From Obelidium mucronatum (Eukaryota; Chytridiomycota; Chytridiomycetes; Chytridiales; Chytriomycetaceae), in NCBI GenBank assembly GCA_025765595.1, contig JAIVFH010000029.1:186001-250000 (forward strand): a stretch of DNA of 64,000 bases, written 5' to 3'. Positions 9,937 through 21,709 of the stretch are shown here, piece by piece (position 1 is the stretch's first letter; every line of letters starts with the position of its first letter). A program made the translations under genes and the position numbers. The notes beneath the pieces are model-generated. The model was not told the origin of the DNA, searched no databases, and saw nothing but the letters and a program-made list of their open reading frames with translations.

Positions 9937-10001
9937 TGTGCTCTTTTTTTTTTTTTTTTTTTTTTTAGAACACACACTTTTTTTATATCGATTCATACAC
10001 C

Positions 10002-11845
10002 ATGTTCATACAAGATTCTCCCCAATTAAATTTAACCATTTCAACAAAAAAAAAGAACCTCGTACTCCAAACTCCGTGTCGTACAGATCAGACGCGTCCG
10101 CGTCATCAGGGACCTATCCGATTCCATTCATACCCACAACGACAACCGCAAAACCTCGAACACACTATTGGCCATTCACTGACCAACGCGCTTTATACGC
10201 TCGCAGATCCAACCATAAAAGACGTTCAGGAAGTTCCTCAAAGAAATCTCAAAATTCCACTGCTATTTCTAAACATAAATTCCCTGATACGCATGTCCAA
10301 CAAGATGCAAGTAAAACCTCACGGTCATATTGCATTTGCTACACACTCTTCATTATTTTCATCATCGCGCTGTTATTCACGACTGCCGTCGTTTACATTG
10401 CCCATACACATTCCTATTCAACATCATCTAAACCGAGATACCCACAAAACGTTGCTTCCCCATTCCCCCAAACTCTCCTCAACACACTCCTCTCTCCCCT
10501 GTTGCCACTCCTCCCAACAGCCCTAACAGCCCATCTTCCTCCATCGTTAACATCACCGCCATCATTCTCAAACTTCTCAACGACCCACAAACACGACTAC
10601 GCCTCGTCCGCTACCACCACCACAACCACCAACACCACTCCAAAACAGATTGCATCCTCCCTCGACCCAATCTTTGCACTGCTGGATAAATCAAGTCTCC
10701 CCCTCCAACATCTCTTACAAGACTTGAAACAACTTCCACGAGGCGTGACGCTGAGTCTGAGTGCACATACTGCATTGAGTCTAGCGACTGTGATTGAATC
10801 GTTAGGTATCAGCAGCAGTAGTAGCAGCAGTACTACCTCCACCACCACCTCGACCACCACCGCCACTTCATTCGATGCGAAAAGAGTCTGCGATACACTC
10901 CGCGATTTAGCAAAGTCGCTGAACAGGGCGGCGGACGGGTTAGTCATTGTACAAAGCGAAGGGTTCTTTGTGGGGAGAGGTGTTGTAAGGATTTTTGAGG
11001 GTTTCGTGAGAGAAGTGGATGGGGTGCTTGGGTTGGGAGGGGATGATCATGCTTGTGGTGGTGGTGGTGGTGGTGAAGGAATCTATAACTCGTGTGGTAA
11101 AAAATGTGGAAGGGAGCAGCAAGGTGGTTGCAGTGATACCAGCGGTGGCGGCGGAGGCGGGGGTGGCGGTGGTGGCGTCGTTGGAATGTTGGGACGATGG
11201 CTGTTTGGAGATACAAAGCCGCACGAACACGAGTTCTTGGAGGAGGAATCAATGGAGAGAAAGAAACGGCTTGACCGGCTTGTTGGAAACAAATTAGAAG
11301 ACGCATTGGATGAAATGGATCTCCTGCTGGGACAGCTGGAAGTACACATTTTCGATATGATTGAGCGGTCCAGTATTGTTCATGCTGTCTGGCAGGGAGC
11401 GAATGGGATCGCGGAGAGGGAGCGACGGAGAGTTGTTTTGGTTGTAGAGGAATTGAAGGATGAATTGGAATCGCTTAAGCAGAAGCGGAATGATAGTGGT
11501 GAGTGGGTGAGGAAACTGCATGAATGGATCTTTTTGAAGGGTACCGGCGGCGGCGGTGGCGGGTCGGCTTCTGAAGCTGTCGAAAAAGTAACTGAGAGGT
11601 CGTTACGAAGGTTGCAACAGGATATGGACATGTTGTGTCAAGTTGTTCAGGGGCTTCACGATATGGCGCCAGGTATTGTGCAAGTTGGATCCAGGGTGAA
11701 GGAGATGAGAGCTGCTGTGCAACGGTTTCGCTCGGATTTGAAGGCAAGCACACTTGTGTTTGGTGGGGGTGATGTTTCTCAGCAAGTGAGCCGAATGCAT
11801 GATGTTGTGAGAAGGCTCACTACATCGGTTGGGATCTCGAATTGA
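10002..11845 (+). CDS. Membrane-anchored coiled-coil protein of unknown function; start disturbed
   Basis: A long frame ends at 11845 but contains no ATG near its start; upstream it merely reads through the hairpin array. The only sensible ATG, at 10002, is in another frame and meets the main frame if one A is added to the nine-A run at about 10046-10054. The predicted product has a Ser/Lys-rich cytosolic start, one strong membrane helix (CICYTLFIIFIIALLFTTAVV) at about 10330-10400, a Thr/Pro-rich stretch, glycine runs and a long helical, coiled-coil C-terminal half. The architecture is that of a membrane-tethered coiled coil. No family is recognised. Confidence 0.5.
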
Positions 11846-12085
11846 CAAAGAAGTAAACCCCTACAAAAAACCCCCAACTATTAAGATATATTTCAACCCC
11901 AATATTTTGTGATTCGCTGTACAGTTTAACTAATACCATAACCGCCGTACGTTCAAAAAACCACTGCGTCTCACAAATCGACATATTGCATACAGGTTCC
12001 GAGTGTTGTCAGTTAATTTATTATTCTCGTATCGAAACCATAAAGATTGTGGAATATTACAGAGAACAAAAGTAAACAACAAAAT

Positions 12086-12742
12086 ATGAGCGACGACGAG
12101 CGACCAGTAGAGCGAGAGAAAAGAGGAAGCGGGCCACGCAAGCGAATATTCACCAAAGAAAGTAAGCAATCTTTAATCCCCAAAGGTGAGATGAAGTAGC
12201 TCTAAAGGGTGATTGGTTCTTGTCAAAAAACAGTTCGGCAAATCATGTATGGATACGGCGATGTTCTAAACCCAGCCGAAGATACAGCGGAAGTAATGGA
12301 AGACATGCTCTTAATGTTTATGGAAGACTTGGTGTGTTTACCTTTTGATGTTGGAGTGGAGGCTGTTGCAAGGTTAACAACCAACTCCGGCTAGTGCACG
12401 AAAGCAGTCCAATCATCATCAAATGGACGCATCAAAATGACAGATTTAACATATGTCCTACGCAAAGATCCAAAGAAGCTCGGCCGTGTCCTTGAACTAA
12501 TTGCACTGGAAAAGGAACTCAACAAGGCGCGATCATCACTTGGGAACGATCCGCTAATGCAAATAAAAGGAAAAAGTGGCCTTGGAAAACGGACACGCGA
12601 AGATGGGGATAATGAAGGGGATGATAACCATTATGTTGGAGGGCTTGTTCTGCCCAATGCAAATGGCAATAATAATGAAGACAACAACTATGGGAGAGAC
12701 AGAGACGAGATTGAAGATGACTACGATGATATTCTTGATTAA
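12086..12742 (+). CDS. TAF13: TFIID subunit TAF13 (histone-fold)
   Basis: Exons are 12086-12161, 12234-12331 and 12395-12742, all phase-correct. The histone-fold signature is clear: RIFTKEIRQIMYGYGD, then DTAEVMEDMLLMFMEDL, and after the second intron the conserved DLTYVLRKDPKKLGRVLELI. TAF13 pairs with TAF11 in TFIID and contacts TBP. The start MSDDERP followed by a basic stretch is usual for the family. The C-terminal extension of about 60 residues is Asn/Asp-rich and acidic (ending DDYDDILD) and is longer than in yeast or human. The stretch between the two helical parts is short, as in other TAF13 proteins. Confidence 0.92.
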
Positions 12743-12922
12743 TTAAAAACGTTAATTTAATATTATTATTCTCCATTTGTGGCAATCAAAGACCCCCCGA
12801 TCCAGCCAGATAGTGAGGCAAATAGTCTCCAGCAAAAATCCAATTAACCCAAAATCGTTTACCGCAAAAAACAGTGTATGACATCATTAAACTGATCCAC
12901 ACAATGAAATAAAGGAAAATCC

Positions 12923-12994
12923 TAGCACCGGCAAGTTTCGATCTTGCGACCTTTGAGTTATGAGCCCAACGATCTTCCGCTGATCTACGGTGCT
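12923..12994 (-). tRNA. Initiator tRNA-Met (CAT)
   Basis: Read on the minus strand, the sequence folds into a full cloverleaf: acceptor AGCACCG/CGGTGCT with discriminator A, D stem GATC/GATC with loop AGCGGAA, anticodon stem TTGGG/CTCAA around CTCATAA, and T stem GCAAG/CTTGC. Initiator traits are present: an A1-U72 first pair, the AUCGAAA T-loop with A54 and A60, and GGG in the anticodon stem. The G30-U40 wobble is unusual, since initiators normally have three G-C pairs. There is no intron. Confidence 0.9.
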
Positions 12995-13222
12995 AGATGT
13001 TGTCTGTGCATGTTTAGTTGTAAACAATTGATCTATGACCCCTTCCAGGAAAATCCTAAATTCAACGAACCTGATTATAAATTCAACGAGCCTGATGTTC
13101 TTCGAACTGTATATTTTTCACTGGGATTGGAAGATATTGGAAAGATTTTAAGTTGAGTTTTGAATGTTTGAATCCGAAAGTATTTATAACAGAAAAAAAA
13201 ACAGTTCCAAAAACTTTATTAT

Positions 13223-16200
13223 TTAAGCAGCCGTCTTCAAACCGGCCTCTCTTTCCAAAGTATCCACAATCTTAACACCAATAGCACTCAAATCCACCGC
13301 AGATCCATTCGCAAAGGCACGTGCCATCTCAGCAGGAAACACTTCGTCCAAAACATCTGGCAATGCCCCTGGAGAAGGCAACCACTTATGCACCACACTC
13401 CACCACGTCAACATTGCCAGCAATAGCCGTTTCGCCTTTTGGATTTCAATTTCGGTCGTCCGGTTCTTTGGCTTCGCATTTGCTGTGGTAGGAGTCGTTG
13501 TTGTAGCAGGCGTGGTTGCCAACAACTTTGCAATCAAAGGATCTTGCGAAGGAACCGTGGACGATGCCGAAGAAATACCAGTGATATCAAAAACTCGATG
13601 CAACGGATTCCCCTGAATGTGTCTTCCATGACATTGGGCACATTCATCAAAATCTTCACAGTCAAAGCAGTGGAACCGAGCCATGTTTGGTTCAAACTGG
13701 CAGTTACACCAATCGCAGACGTATGGAACGCCCACCGTCATTTTAACGAAATTGTGACGCAGGAGAAGAAGACTTTCCAGAGGAGCCGACAAGATATTGC
13801 TGGATGCGTCAAGTTTGAGGTGTGATGTTCGTGTCAGAATAGAAGACCAGGCAAGAGGGGAACTTGGTGTGGTGCTTTGACGAGGGGAAAATGCTTGTTG
13901 TTGCCCAAAGCTGCTTTCCGATTGCTTTGACTTCTTAAACATGGTAGCTGAAGGTCGCCCGAACGATGATGCCGCTGGCGATGCCCCGAATAATGCTGAG
14001 CCGGGAGCTGCAGCTGGTGTGCCGCCAAACAAAGATGCAACGGGAGGAGGTGGAGGAGCCAAATTAACAGCGGCAGACTGCGTAGAATTAAATAATCGAG
14101 ATTGCAGCTGTTGTTGCAGTTGTTGTGCCGGCTGGTATGCACCGCCAAAGAGTCCAGTTGTGGCTCCTCCAAAGCCCCCCGATGAGAAACCGCCAGATGG
14201 CACAGCCTGAAGAGCTCGCCTTGGTGCTCCAAAAGAATATACTCCTTGTTGGATTGGGTCTAAAACATAACGATTAGTGGACATGCAATAGCAAAGACCG
14301 TACTTACAACTCGACCCAAAAGGCTGCGTCATAAGCTGGTTCCTACTCTGAGCTTCTTTATATTCTTGACTAGTACCATCAGAAGGCTCACTGGGAAGGT
14401 GTGCCTTATCCACATTCTTCCTATTTCCAGCATTCTTTGTTCGTCCCAAATACGCCGTGCTCCCACTCAATGACGGCATATTATACGCAAACGATACATT
14501 GTCTTCAATGCGAGACAGTAAACTTGAAACAGCTACAGAACTATTCCATACTGCTTGAGAATCCTTCTTGGAAGCAATCTGCAACCATTCAAATGCGAGA
14601 GAGTGCTCCTGCAGTTTCTCGTCCTTTAAGTCCCGTACGACTGGAAGCACTGATCCATTGACTTTGATTTGCAAGCTTTCCAAAAGAGTCTTGTCATCCA
14701 CAAGCTGAACCGCATAAAGAAGCAATGAGTCCCCACTAGCAACACCAGAAATAGTAGCTCCAGTATATTCGACGTTCGATACATCTGGGGCACCAAATGC
14801 AAGCTTTTGCGATAGCACACCCTTTTCCTTGATCACACTCAAAATCTGCAACGCATCGTCACCCCCGCCCGTAGTCGCTCCAGCCGAAATAGAAAGCTCA
14901 AACGACTCATGTCTGAGCGCATCCACCCATGCAACAAACCCAGTGCTAAAAATTCGGTCCATTCCTTCTTGACCAATCTCTGGAACATGAAGACCCAAAA
15001 GGGCAGGATTCGGTCCAAGGAGCTCCGCCATTTTTGACGCGCAGTCTTGGTCCACCCAGCTCCCAAAACCAGTGACTATTCCGTTTTTGACTTTGGCTCC
15101 TTCGATAAGTGCTGACAAGGCTGTACACGCGTTCCCGGAAGTCCCATTGTGACCTCCGTCAGTGTCGAAATCAATAAACGACTTGACCACCAAATTGGGT
15201 CCAGCGAGTTGTTGGGCTTGGGAAAGAAGATCTGGGAAACGTTGATTGGCGGCATTGGCCGGTACCACAAAGTCGGTCCACCCTCCTGGCTGCACTCCCT
15301 GAATCCACTTGATGAAGTCAACGACTTGCCTGGCGATTACCAGCGACGCAGGAGACAAACCCGGAATGGATGCAACCGAAACATTGCCAGCTGAATCTTG
15401 AACAAGACTGGATTGCTGGAAATCAGAGACTTTGAAAGTAATTGTCCGTTGATCTCTGGCAGTCCCATCAAACACAATGACCATATCTGCCCAAACATCT
15501 TGTAGCTGAAGAATACCTGCTTCCAGAAGCGCAGGGATCGACGAAAGACGCTTCAATAAGCGCCGCTCCGTCATTTTGTTAAACTTGCTCCGAACGGTCG
15601 CTGAGTCTTGTGCAGAAATACTGTGGCAGCTAGTGCTTCCCGACGCGTCAGACAGTCCAATGTTGAGAATAAACTGGGGGTTTGTTCTTGGCATAGAGAG
15701 CTTCGGGGTTTGGATGCGAATTCGGGTGAGTTGGCCAGGTTTGTAACCCCCGCCAGGCATACTCTGAGTGAGGAGATTGACGTCGTGTGGGGCAGGCTTG
15801 AGGATCGTTGCTTTCATTGGTTTCTCTTGAGGGACGTCCTTCACGTCCAACAACTCGAATCCAAAGTCATCTTCATCGTTTGGAAGTGCGAGCCAAGTGA
15901 GAACAAATGTTGGAGTGATGGGGAGACAAGACCACGCGTATTCCGCAGTTGCAGCATTCGTGCCTTGTTTCAAAGAACCAACGGCAACCATGGTGGAGTT
16001 TGACAGGAAAGATTGGCTGTGCAGATGGTGATACGCGTTTGTCGAAGTATTTGGTGGCAACACTTGCGCACCACTTGGAGCTGTCACTTTGAAAGAGACC
16101 GCGCAAGTACCATTGTGATCTGCTAACGGCGCCCATGGAAGAAACAAAGCGATTGGAATGAGCTTCCCCTTCCCAATATCAGATCCATCCGTGGCCAGCC

Positions 16201-16946
16201 CCATAGCATCGTAGGAATAAGGAGCACCACCACACGAAAACTTGAGCAGCATTCTACCCTTCAAGCCAACAGGCCCAAGCGTGACATCAAAAGACTCGTT
16301 CTTGACAGAAGCCATTCCAGCTGTTTGGTCTGTCGCCGTGGCAATCACAGCAGCGACAACAGCCTCTGCTTGTGCCGCGTACGCAATCTTGGTGGAAATA
16401 TCAATCCATTCGTTGCGAATCTCATTCCAGTCTTGGAAACTAGTGGAAAGAAGTTGGAGAGGTTTTTGGGATGCAGGGATCACAATCGACTTGGCCACTT
16501 TTGCCTTAACCACCATGGATTCGAACTTGGAGGAAGGGGTTGTAACAGAAGGTGAAGAGGTATAATGCGGGTTCTCAAACTCGATAGAAACTACAACGTC
16601 CAAGGAAGAGGATGTTACGTTCAAGTCAAAGTGAACTGCGGATGGGTGGAAGATGCCACGTGGAGGAGCTGTGGAGAAACCAGCCGAGGCAGTGATCATT
16701 GCAGCGATCCCGTTCAGATTGTCTTGCGAAACACCTAAGAGAGCGGTTTTAATTCGTGAGGCTGTTGGATCAAGTTATGAACAAACCATTCGGCGGAGTT
16801 GGATCATCACCAGCTTGTAGCTGATACGTGGACTCTGGCTCCGGAATGCGCGCAGGAAATCCACCAATTTTGTTGTTGATCGAGTCGAGAAGAATGGCTG
16901 CTTGGCCAGATGCTGGCGCGGTTGTTTCGTTGTTGGCGAACCACAT
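13223..16946 (-). CDS. Large VWA-like protein with FG-type repeats and a ZZ zinc finger
   Basis: Exons on the minus strand are 16797-16946, 14308-16734 and 13223-14259. The first intron (16735-16796) is clear. The second (14260-14307, GTAAGT..CACTAAT..TTTAG) is 48 nt, keeps frame and has no stop, so it can be read through. The start MWFANN is at 16946. The N-terminal half has beta-rich segments. The middle, about residues 430-650, has a VWA-like pattern (MVIVFDGTARDQ). Then comes a Gly/Gln region with GLFGG, SLFGG, ALFGA and SSFGR, resembling nucleoporin FG motifs. Last is a ZZ-type zinc finger: CDWCNCQF then FHCFDCEDFDECAQCH. The function is unknown. Ubiquitin-pathway or cargo adaptors often combine VWA and ZZ modules; that link is inference. 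Confidence 0.75.
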
Positions 16947-17557
16947 CGGACTGTGTTTTTTTGAAAAATTATTTATTGGAAAATAATGATATGCCCGTTA
17001 TTTACGCATTGATTCCAAGTCATCGTTCAATAATGTTCGAGATTGTTCCGCCCATAATAGACCAGAAGATTCCTTTATCTATCCCCTGCTGCAAGAATAT
17101 TGAAATGTTTGTCCAAATGTTCGGTTTTCACTTCCAAATAAACATAAATACTCATCACAGCGCAGACTATTCATGCTTGAAGATCCTTTAATGTATAACC
17201 CACCAACACACTAATATCGACTTTTTTGTCCAAATTCCCATCAAGTTTCCACGTCTACCAAACGTTTTCTGATTTGCCCATGCCGACAGTATAGCTGTTT
17301 CCAGCAGCTCATTGAAATCGACAATGTCAGCAAGCTTTGTGCTTGGGACCGCAACATTTTTAAAAATTTTCCGTTTGGGCGTCAAGCAAAAAAGACACAT
17401 ACTGACCGGCGAAAGCTGGCTCCAAATAAAAAAAAGGTTATTATATAAGTCCTTCCCGTTCTCCTAATCTTTCTCCAATAAAAGCACTTTGATTTCAAAA
17501 TCTTATTAAATTTTTATCTCGATTACAATAAACAGAAGTTGAAGACACCTGCAAAAC
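16947..17557. other. Intergenic stretch, no gene seen
   Basis: This is the upstream region of the VWA/ZZ gene and the downstream region of ASH2. It is AT-rich. Short open frames on both strands show no domain, start context or splice partner that I can support. Confidence 0.5.
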
Positions 17558-20301
17558 TCACAGCTCCCTATCGTCAATATCATCACTCCTGCCATCGCTT
17601 TCAGCTTCCTCATCGTCTTCGTCAATATTGTCATCGTTCCTATCCTCTTCTTCTTCCTCGCCTCCACTATCTTTCCCAGCATCTTCTCCCAATGCTACAC
17701 CACTATTATTTTCTTTTTGAACGTCTAGCCGCTGCTGTACAGACGACGCCGCGTTGTTGTTTGTGAGCTCACGGCCGTCATCCAAACCACCACCACCACC
17801 TCCTCCACCACCAGCACTACCAAGAGCATTACTAATCTCTCTTTTACTAACAAGCTTCTTTTTCTTCTTCCGTTTTCCAAACTCTACAAATTTTGATAAA
17901 TCGCGTTTCTTTCCTCCTCCTCCCCCCATTGCTGCCGGTGGAGAATCCATGAAATGAGAGCTGGACATGAGTCCCAACGATTTCGACGTGAACTCCTTTT
18001 CGTAGATTTGAAATGGTTCATAAGAATAGACCAACAGGTCTGACCACGCGTGTACTTTTGGAACGTCCGAATAGGGTCTTGCGGCTGAAGGACATGAGTG
18101 TTTGAAGTTGGGCCCGAAATTCATGGTGAGTGTTCCGAATTGGTAGGATGATACTGCAGGATAATATTTGCCTTTTTTGTTTTTGTTTTTTTTTAATGGG
18201 TATAGTGTAGAGAATTTTTTGAAAGAGCACACACACATTGCCCCGCGCCTTACCGTTATATAAATCTGTGAAAGCCACACCCAACTCGACGCCGTTTTTA
18301 AAATATCGAATCTCACTGCCAGGCATCTTCACCATTGGTTTCGTTTTGAACTGCACATAACTTGCTTCCACACTCCACAGCCTGCGAACCATGTTTTCAA
18401 CATCTTTTGGAGGCGGTAGTGTGATCATTAACCCAAGAACGTCGCCGTCCGCTTTAAAAAAATCAATTTAAATATAAAACATTCTCTCTCAAAAAAAAAA
18501 ATGCACCCGTCCCTTACCGAATCCTTCAGAGAATTTGTTATTATCAGGTAGAACAATCGGCTTAGACTCATGAAATAAAGTCCCAGGAGAATCACGGAAC
18601 GAATAACTGAATTGGTCATACCCACAAGGAGCTTGAAGGTCACCAGAAATTTGAGACCATCCAACTCTATTAAAATAATATTTTTAAGGTTTTTTCTTCT
18701 CTGTTTTGTAACTTTAATTACAATTACCTTGCATGACCCGTCTCTTTGGAATTGAAAGTGACTTCGAAATACCAACATCCTTCATAGACTCCATGTGTCG
18801 CTTTAGACATGCGGTACCCTTTATCAGTGAAAACAGACAACCCATCATCTGAAATCCGCATTTGTGGCGCTGAATGGGTGAGTTCATTGCATAAAATGAC
18901 TGGACCGAATTCGGGATTGTTTAAATCTGGGTATAATACTATTTTTTTTTTTTTTTTGGGATCAAACACAGCAACACAAAAGATTCCGTTATGAAACTTG
19001 AAAGAAAAAGACAAAAGAGAAACCAACCAAAGATGGTGGACAAAATAAAAACAACTTACAAACGGAATTGGCCGCATCGACTTCTTCAGGCTCTAAAATT
19101 CGCGGTTGCGGTTTCGGTTTAATGAATTTCTTTTTCTTGACTTCATTTTCCTTCTTCTGTTGGCAGCGGAAAGAAAACCCATTCAGAAAAACATAACAAG
19201 AAGAAGGATAAAAACAAAGACGGATTGGATAAACAACGTACGTTGCTGTTGACGGATTCATTATCAGATTCTCCATTGCCGTTTTGGTTCACTGAGTTGA
19301 GTGGTTCAAGCATTCTCTTTCCTCCGGCGCCAGTCTCCTTCTTTTTAAGGCCAGAGTTGCCAAGAGAGGTTGAAGGAGCGTCAGAAAAATTCCTGGCCAC
19401 CAAGACAGGTTGAGGCGGTCTCGGAGGCGCACCAGGAAAGTCAACAAGAGTACCATCTGCAAGAATATCAAAGGCAGGTTGACGCGATCTTTTGCAGTCA
19501 ATCTCTGATGGGTGAATGTCCTTGTTGAATAACGCAAGGAAACTCGCTTTTTTTTATGTGGCAGTTTTTAGATATTGTATGCATCCGATGAGGAAATATA
19601 ACCCACCTCCATCCCCAGGAAACTGATCCTTCCCAGTAAGAAACCTCAATTCCTCTTGAGCCACGTTATTAGCCGCCACAGTATTCCCACCCCCACTCCC
19701 CACGATCGCAGACATGAGCGAATGAGTCCACGTTGCAGCTCTATTTTTAAGCCAAAACCGATCCCAATTGGCATCAACAAAAGCTGCCACCTGTTTCCGC
19801 GAGAAATAAAGCCTGTCATCGTGAGGACCGATTCTAGGAGGCGGTGGCGTGTGGGGAGAGTCTCTAGACCAGACGATTCCAGGTGGTGCGTTTGATTGGT
19901 ATGTGAATTGGAATACAGCCAGATGTGCAATGTCGGAGAGGATGAGTGCCTGTCGTTGTAGTTTCTCGGTTGGTGGTTGTTGTTGCGGTGAGCACTGTTT
20001 GCAGTAAAAGGCGAAAAAGTCGTCGCCGAGGAACGGTGGTTGAGACCATGTTTTGAACGCGTCGATGCATTCTGTAAAAGCAAAATGTTTGGAGAGTTTA
20101 GGATTTATCGAGGAAAAGTGTTTTTGGTGACTTTTGCGAACCTTTGTGGAATGTTTTGAGGCACTTTCGACATTGAAGCGGGGGATGCAACCGACTGTTT
20201 TACGAATGAACCCGTCAGTCTCAAAAACAAGACAACGCAGTTATGTTAACCTTGGTTCCTTATTAACACCGCAATAGCATGGAGACGCGAATTGTCTCTG
20301 T

Positions 20302-20333
<32 letters not shown>

Positions 20334-20669
20334 ATGTTGCTGCTGTAGTTGTTGTTGTTGCTGTTGTATCAGGGGCGACTGTTGCAGTTGAACATAGTGC
20401 GGGATTTGAGGATTCTGCTGCTGGTTCATACTTATTGGAAGCAGATAGACTGGCTGGACAGCATGCATGCCTGACTGTGACTGTGGTTGTGACTGTGACT
20501 GCGTAGGCAGTTGGATGGACGGCAGAATGAACGAGACAGGGTATGCCATTTGTTGTTGTTGTACTAGATGTTGTTGTTGTTGAACAAGTTGTTGTTGTTG
20601 TTGCACTAGTTGTTGTTGTTGCTGTATTTGCTGCAGCTGGTGGAGTTGGCGTGCTTGTTCGCTGTCCAT
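17558..20669 (-). CDS. ASH2: ASH2/Bre2-type COMPASS subunit (winged helix plus SPRY)
   Basis: Nine exons on the minus strand: 20251-20669, 20142-20194, 19607-20071, 19242-19546, 19060-19156, 18728-18938, 18518-18666, 18254-18451 and 17558-18171. Phases agree at every join. A poly-Gln N-terminus leads to an atypical PHD-like zinc region split over introns (PCYCG, then [12 protein letters not shown], then FYCKQC). A winged-helix segment follows. The SPRY domain has [57 protein letters not shown] and [15 protein letters not shown], then MNFGPNF. ASH2 binds RBBP5 and DPY30 and stimulates histone H3K4 methylation. The C-terminal tail is unusual: long, basic, then Gly- and Asp/Glu-rich. The donor of the intron at 19547-19606 has an alternative a few bases away. 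Confidence 0.93.
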
Positions 20670-20671
20670 TC

Positions 20672-20745
20672 TTTTATTTTATTTTATTTTATTTTATTTT
20701 ATTTTATTTTATTTTATTTTTATTTTATTTTATATTATTTTATTT
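20672..20745. repeat. TTTTA microsatellite in a shared promoter
   Basis: About 14 units of TTTTA fill most of the 88 bases between the ASH2 start (minus, 20669) and the acyltransferase start (plus, 20758). There is no room for separate promoters. Confidence 0.9.
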
Positions 20746-20757
20746 CACCGACGCCAA

Positions 20758-21620
20758 ATGCTGGCGTTTCTCGCGCGCGTCTTTCTGCTCGGCAGCTCGT
20801 TCGCCGCGGCGTCGCTCGTCGGCGCAGCGGCGGCACTCGCGGGCGGCGGCGCGTCCGCCAACGCCGCCGCCGCGGCCGCCGCGAGACTCGGCGCGGCGCC
20901 GCTCGGCATCGCCGTCGCCGTCGCCGGCGCGCCGCACGCCGCCGCCGCGCGCCGCCCCGCCGTCTTCGTGTGGTGAGTCATCGCTTGCGGCGATCGTGAC
21001 TCACGCGCGGCGCACGAAGCAACCACCAGAACATCCTCGATCTGCTGCTGCTCGGATTCGTCTTTCCCGCAAACTGCGCAATCCTGGCAAAGTCAAGCTT
21101 CAAATACATTCCATTCATGGGCCAGTTTCTGTGGCTGGCAGACAACATCTTCATCGACAGGGAAAACGCAAAGAGCGCCGCAAAGACAATGGCCTTTGTG
21201 GCCCGCGAAATGAAGCGGAAGAATGTGCGTGCGTGCGTGCTTTTCTCCATCCATCTGTTTGCTTGTTTTTTGATTCTTCAACAGGTAGGAATCTTCATGT
21301 TTCCTGAAGGTACGAGAAGTTATCAGAGAGACAATTCTATGCTGCCCTTCAAAAAGGGTGCCTTTCGTCTTGCAATAGAGGGTCAGGTACCGATTGTACC
21401 TATTGTCATTTCTACATATTATGATGTCTGTGATCCCAAACGAGGAATCTTTAAAGGAGGAAACGTTCGTGTTCAAGTTTTGCCTCCGATTTCAACAATT
21501 GGGAAAACTGACGCGGACTTGGATGATTTATTACATTCAACACGTGAGTTGATGATTAATACGTTGAGAGAGATTTCATTGCCTCCGCCAACCACAATAA
21601 AGATTAAAAGTAAACTCTGA
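20758..21620 (+). CDS. 1-acyl-glycerol-3-phosphate acyltransferase (PlsC family)
   Basis: Exons are 20758-20972, 21020-21224 and 21285-21620. The second exon opens with CNHQNILD, the HxxxxD catalytic motif. Exon 3 has FPEGTRS (substrate binding), LPFKKGAFRLA and VPIVPIV, all standard for PlsC enzymes that acylate lysophosphatidic acid at the ER. The N-terminus is a very GC-rich, Ala-rich membrane segment. The second intron (60 nt, GTGCGT..CAACAG) is in frame and free of stops, so a retained form would add 20 residues before VGIFMFPEG. A degenerate copy of the GC hairpin lies 9 bases after the stop. The gene is divergent from ASH2 across an 88-base spacer. Confidence 0.92.
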
Positions 21621-21628
21621 CACGCCAT

Positions 21629-21638
21629 CGCCGAAGGC
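21629..21638. repeat. Degenerate GC hairpin after the acyltransferase stop
   Basis: CGCCGAAGGC followed by ATATT matches the core of the 9.7-kb array. The same 13-base string CCGAAGGCATATT occurs again inside an intron at about 61167. Confidence 0.6.
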
Positions 21639-21709
21639 ATATTTATATATTTTTCATTTTTTTTTTGTTTTGTAAGAATTTGATTCTTTTTTGCTTCAAA
21701 CCTCATCAA

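Noticed and set aside
9827..10001. Open frame running through the GC hairpin array into the coiled-coil gene
   Set aside because: It begins at a GTG inside a repeat and reads hairpins and T runs; the peptide is an artefact of repeat length.
13046..13100. Direct repeat AAATTCAACGA(A/G)CCTGAT after the tRNA
   Set aside because: Only two copies of about 18 bases; no support for an element or gene.
17188..17400. 70-residue minus-strand frame starting MCLFCL
   Set aside because: Cys pair at the start is not followed by any zinc pattern; no splice or promoter support.
20001..20015. CGCCTTTTACTGC on the minus strand, like U5 snRNA loop I
   Set aside because: It lies inside a conserved ASH2 exon encoding FAFYC; no surrounding U5 stem or Sm site.
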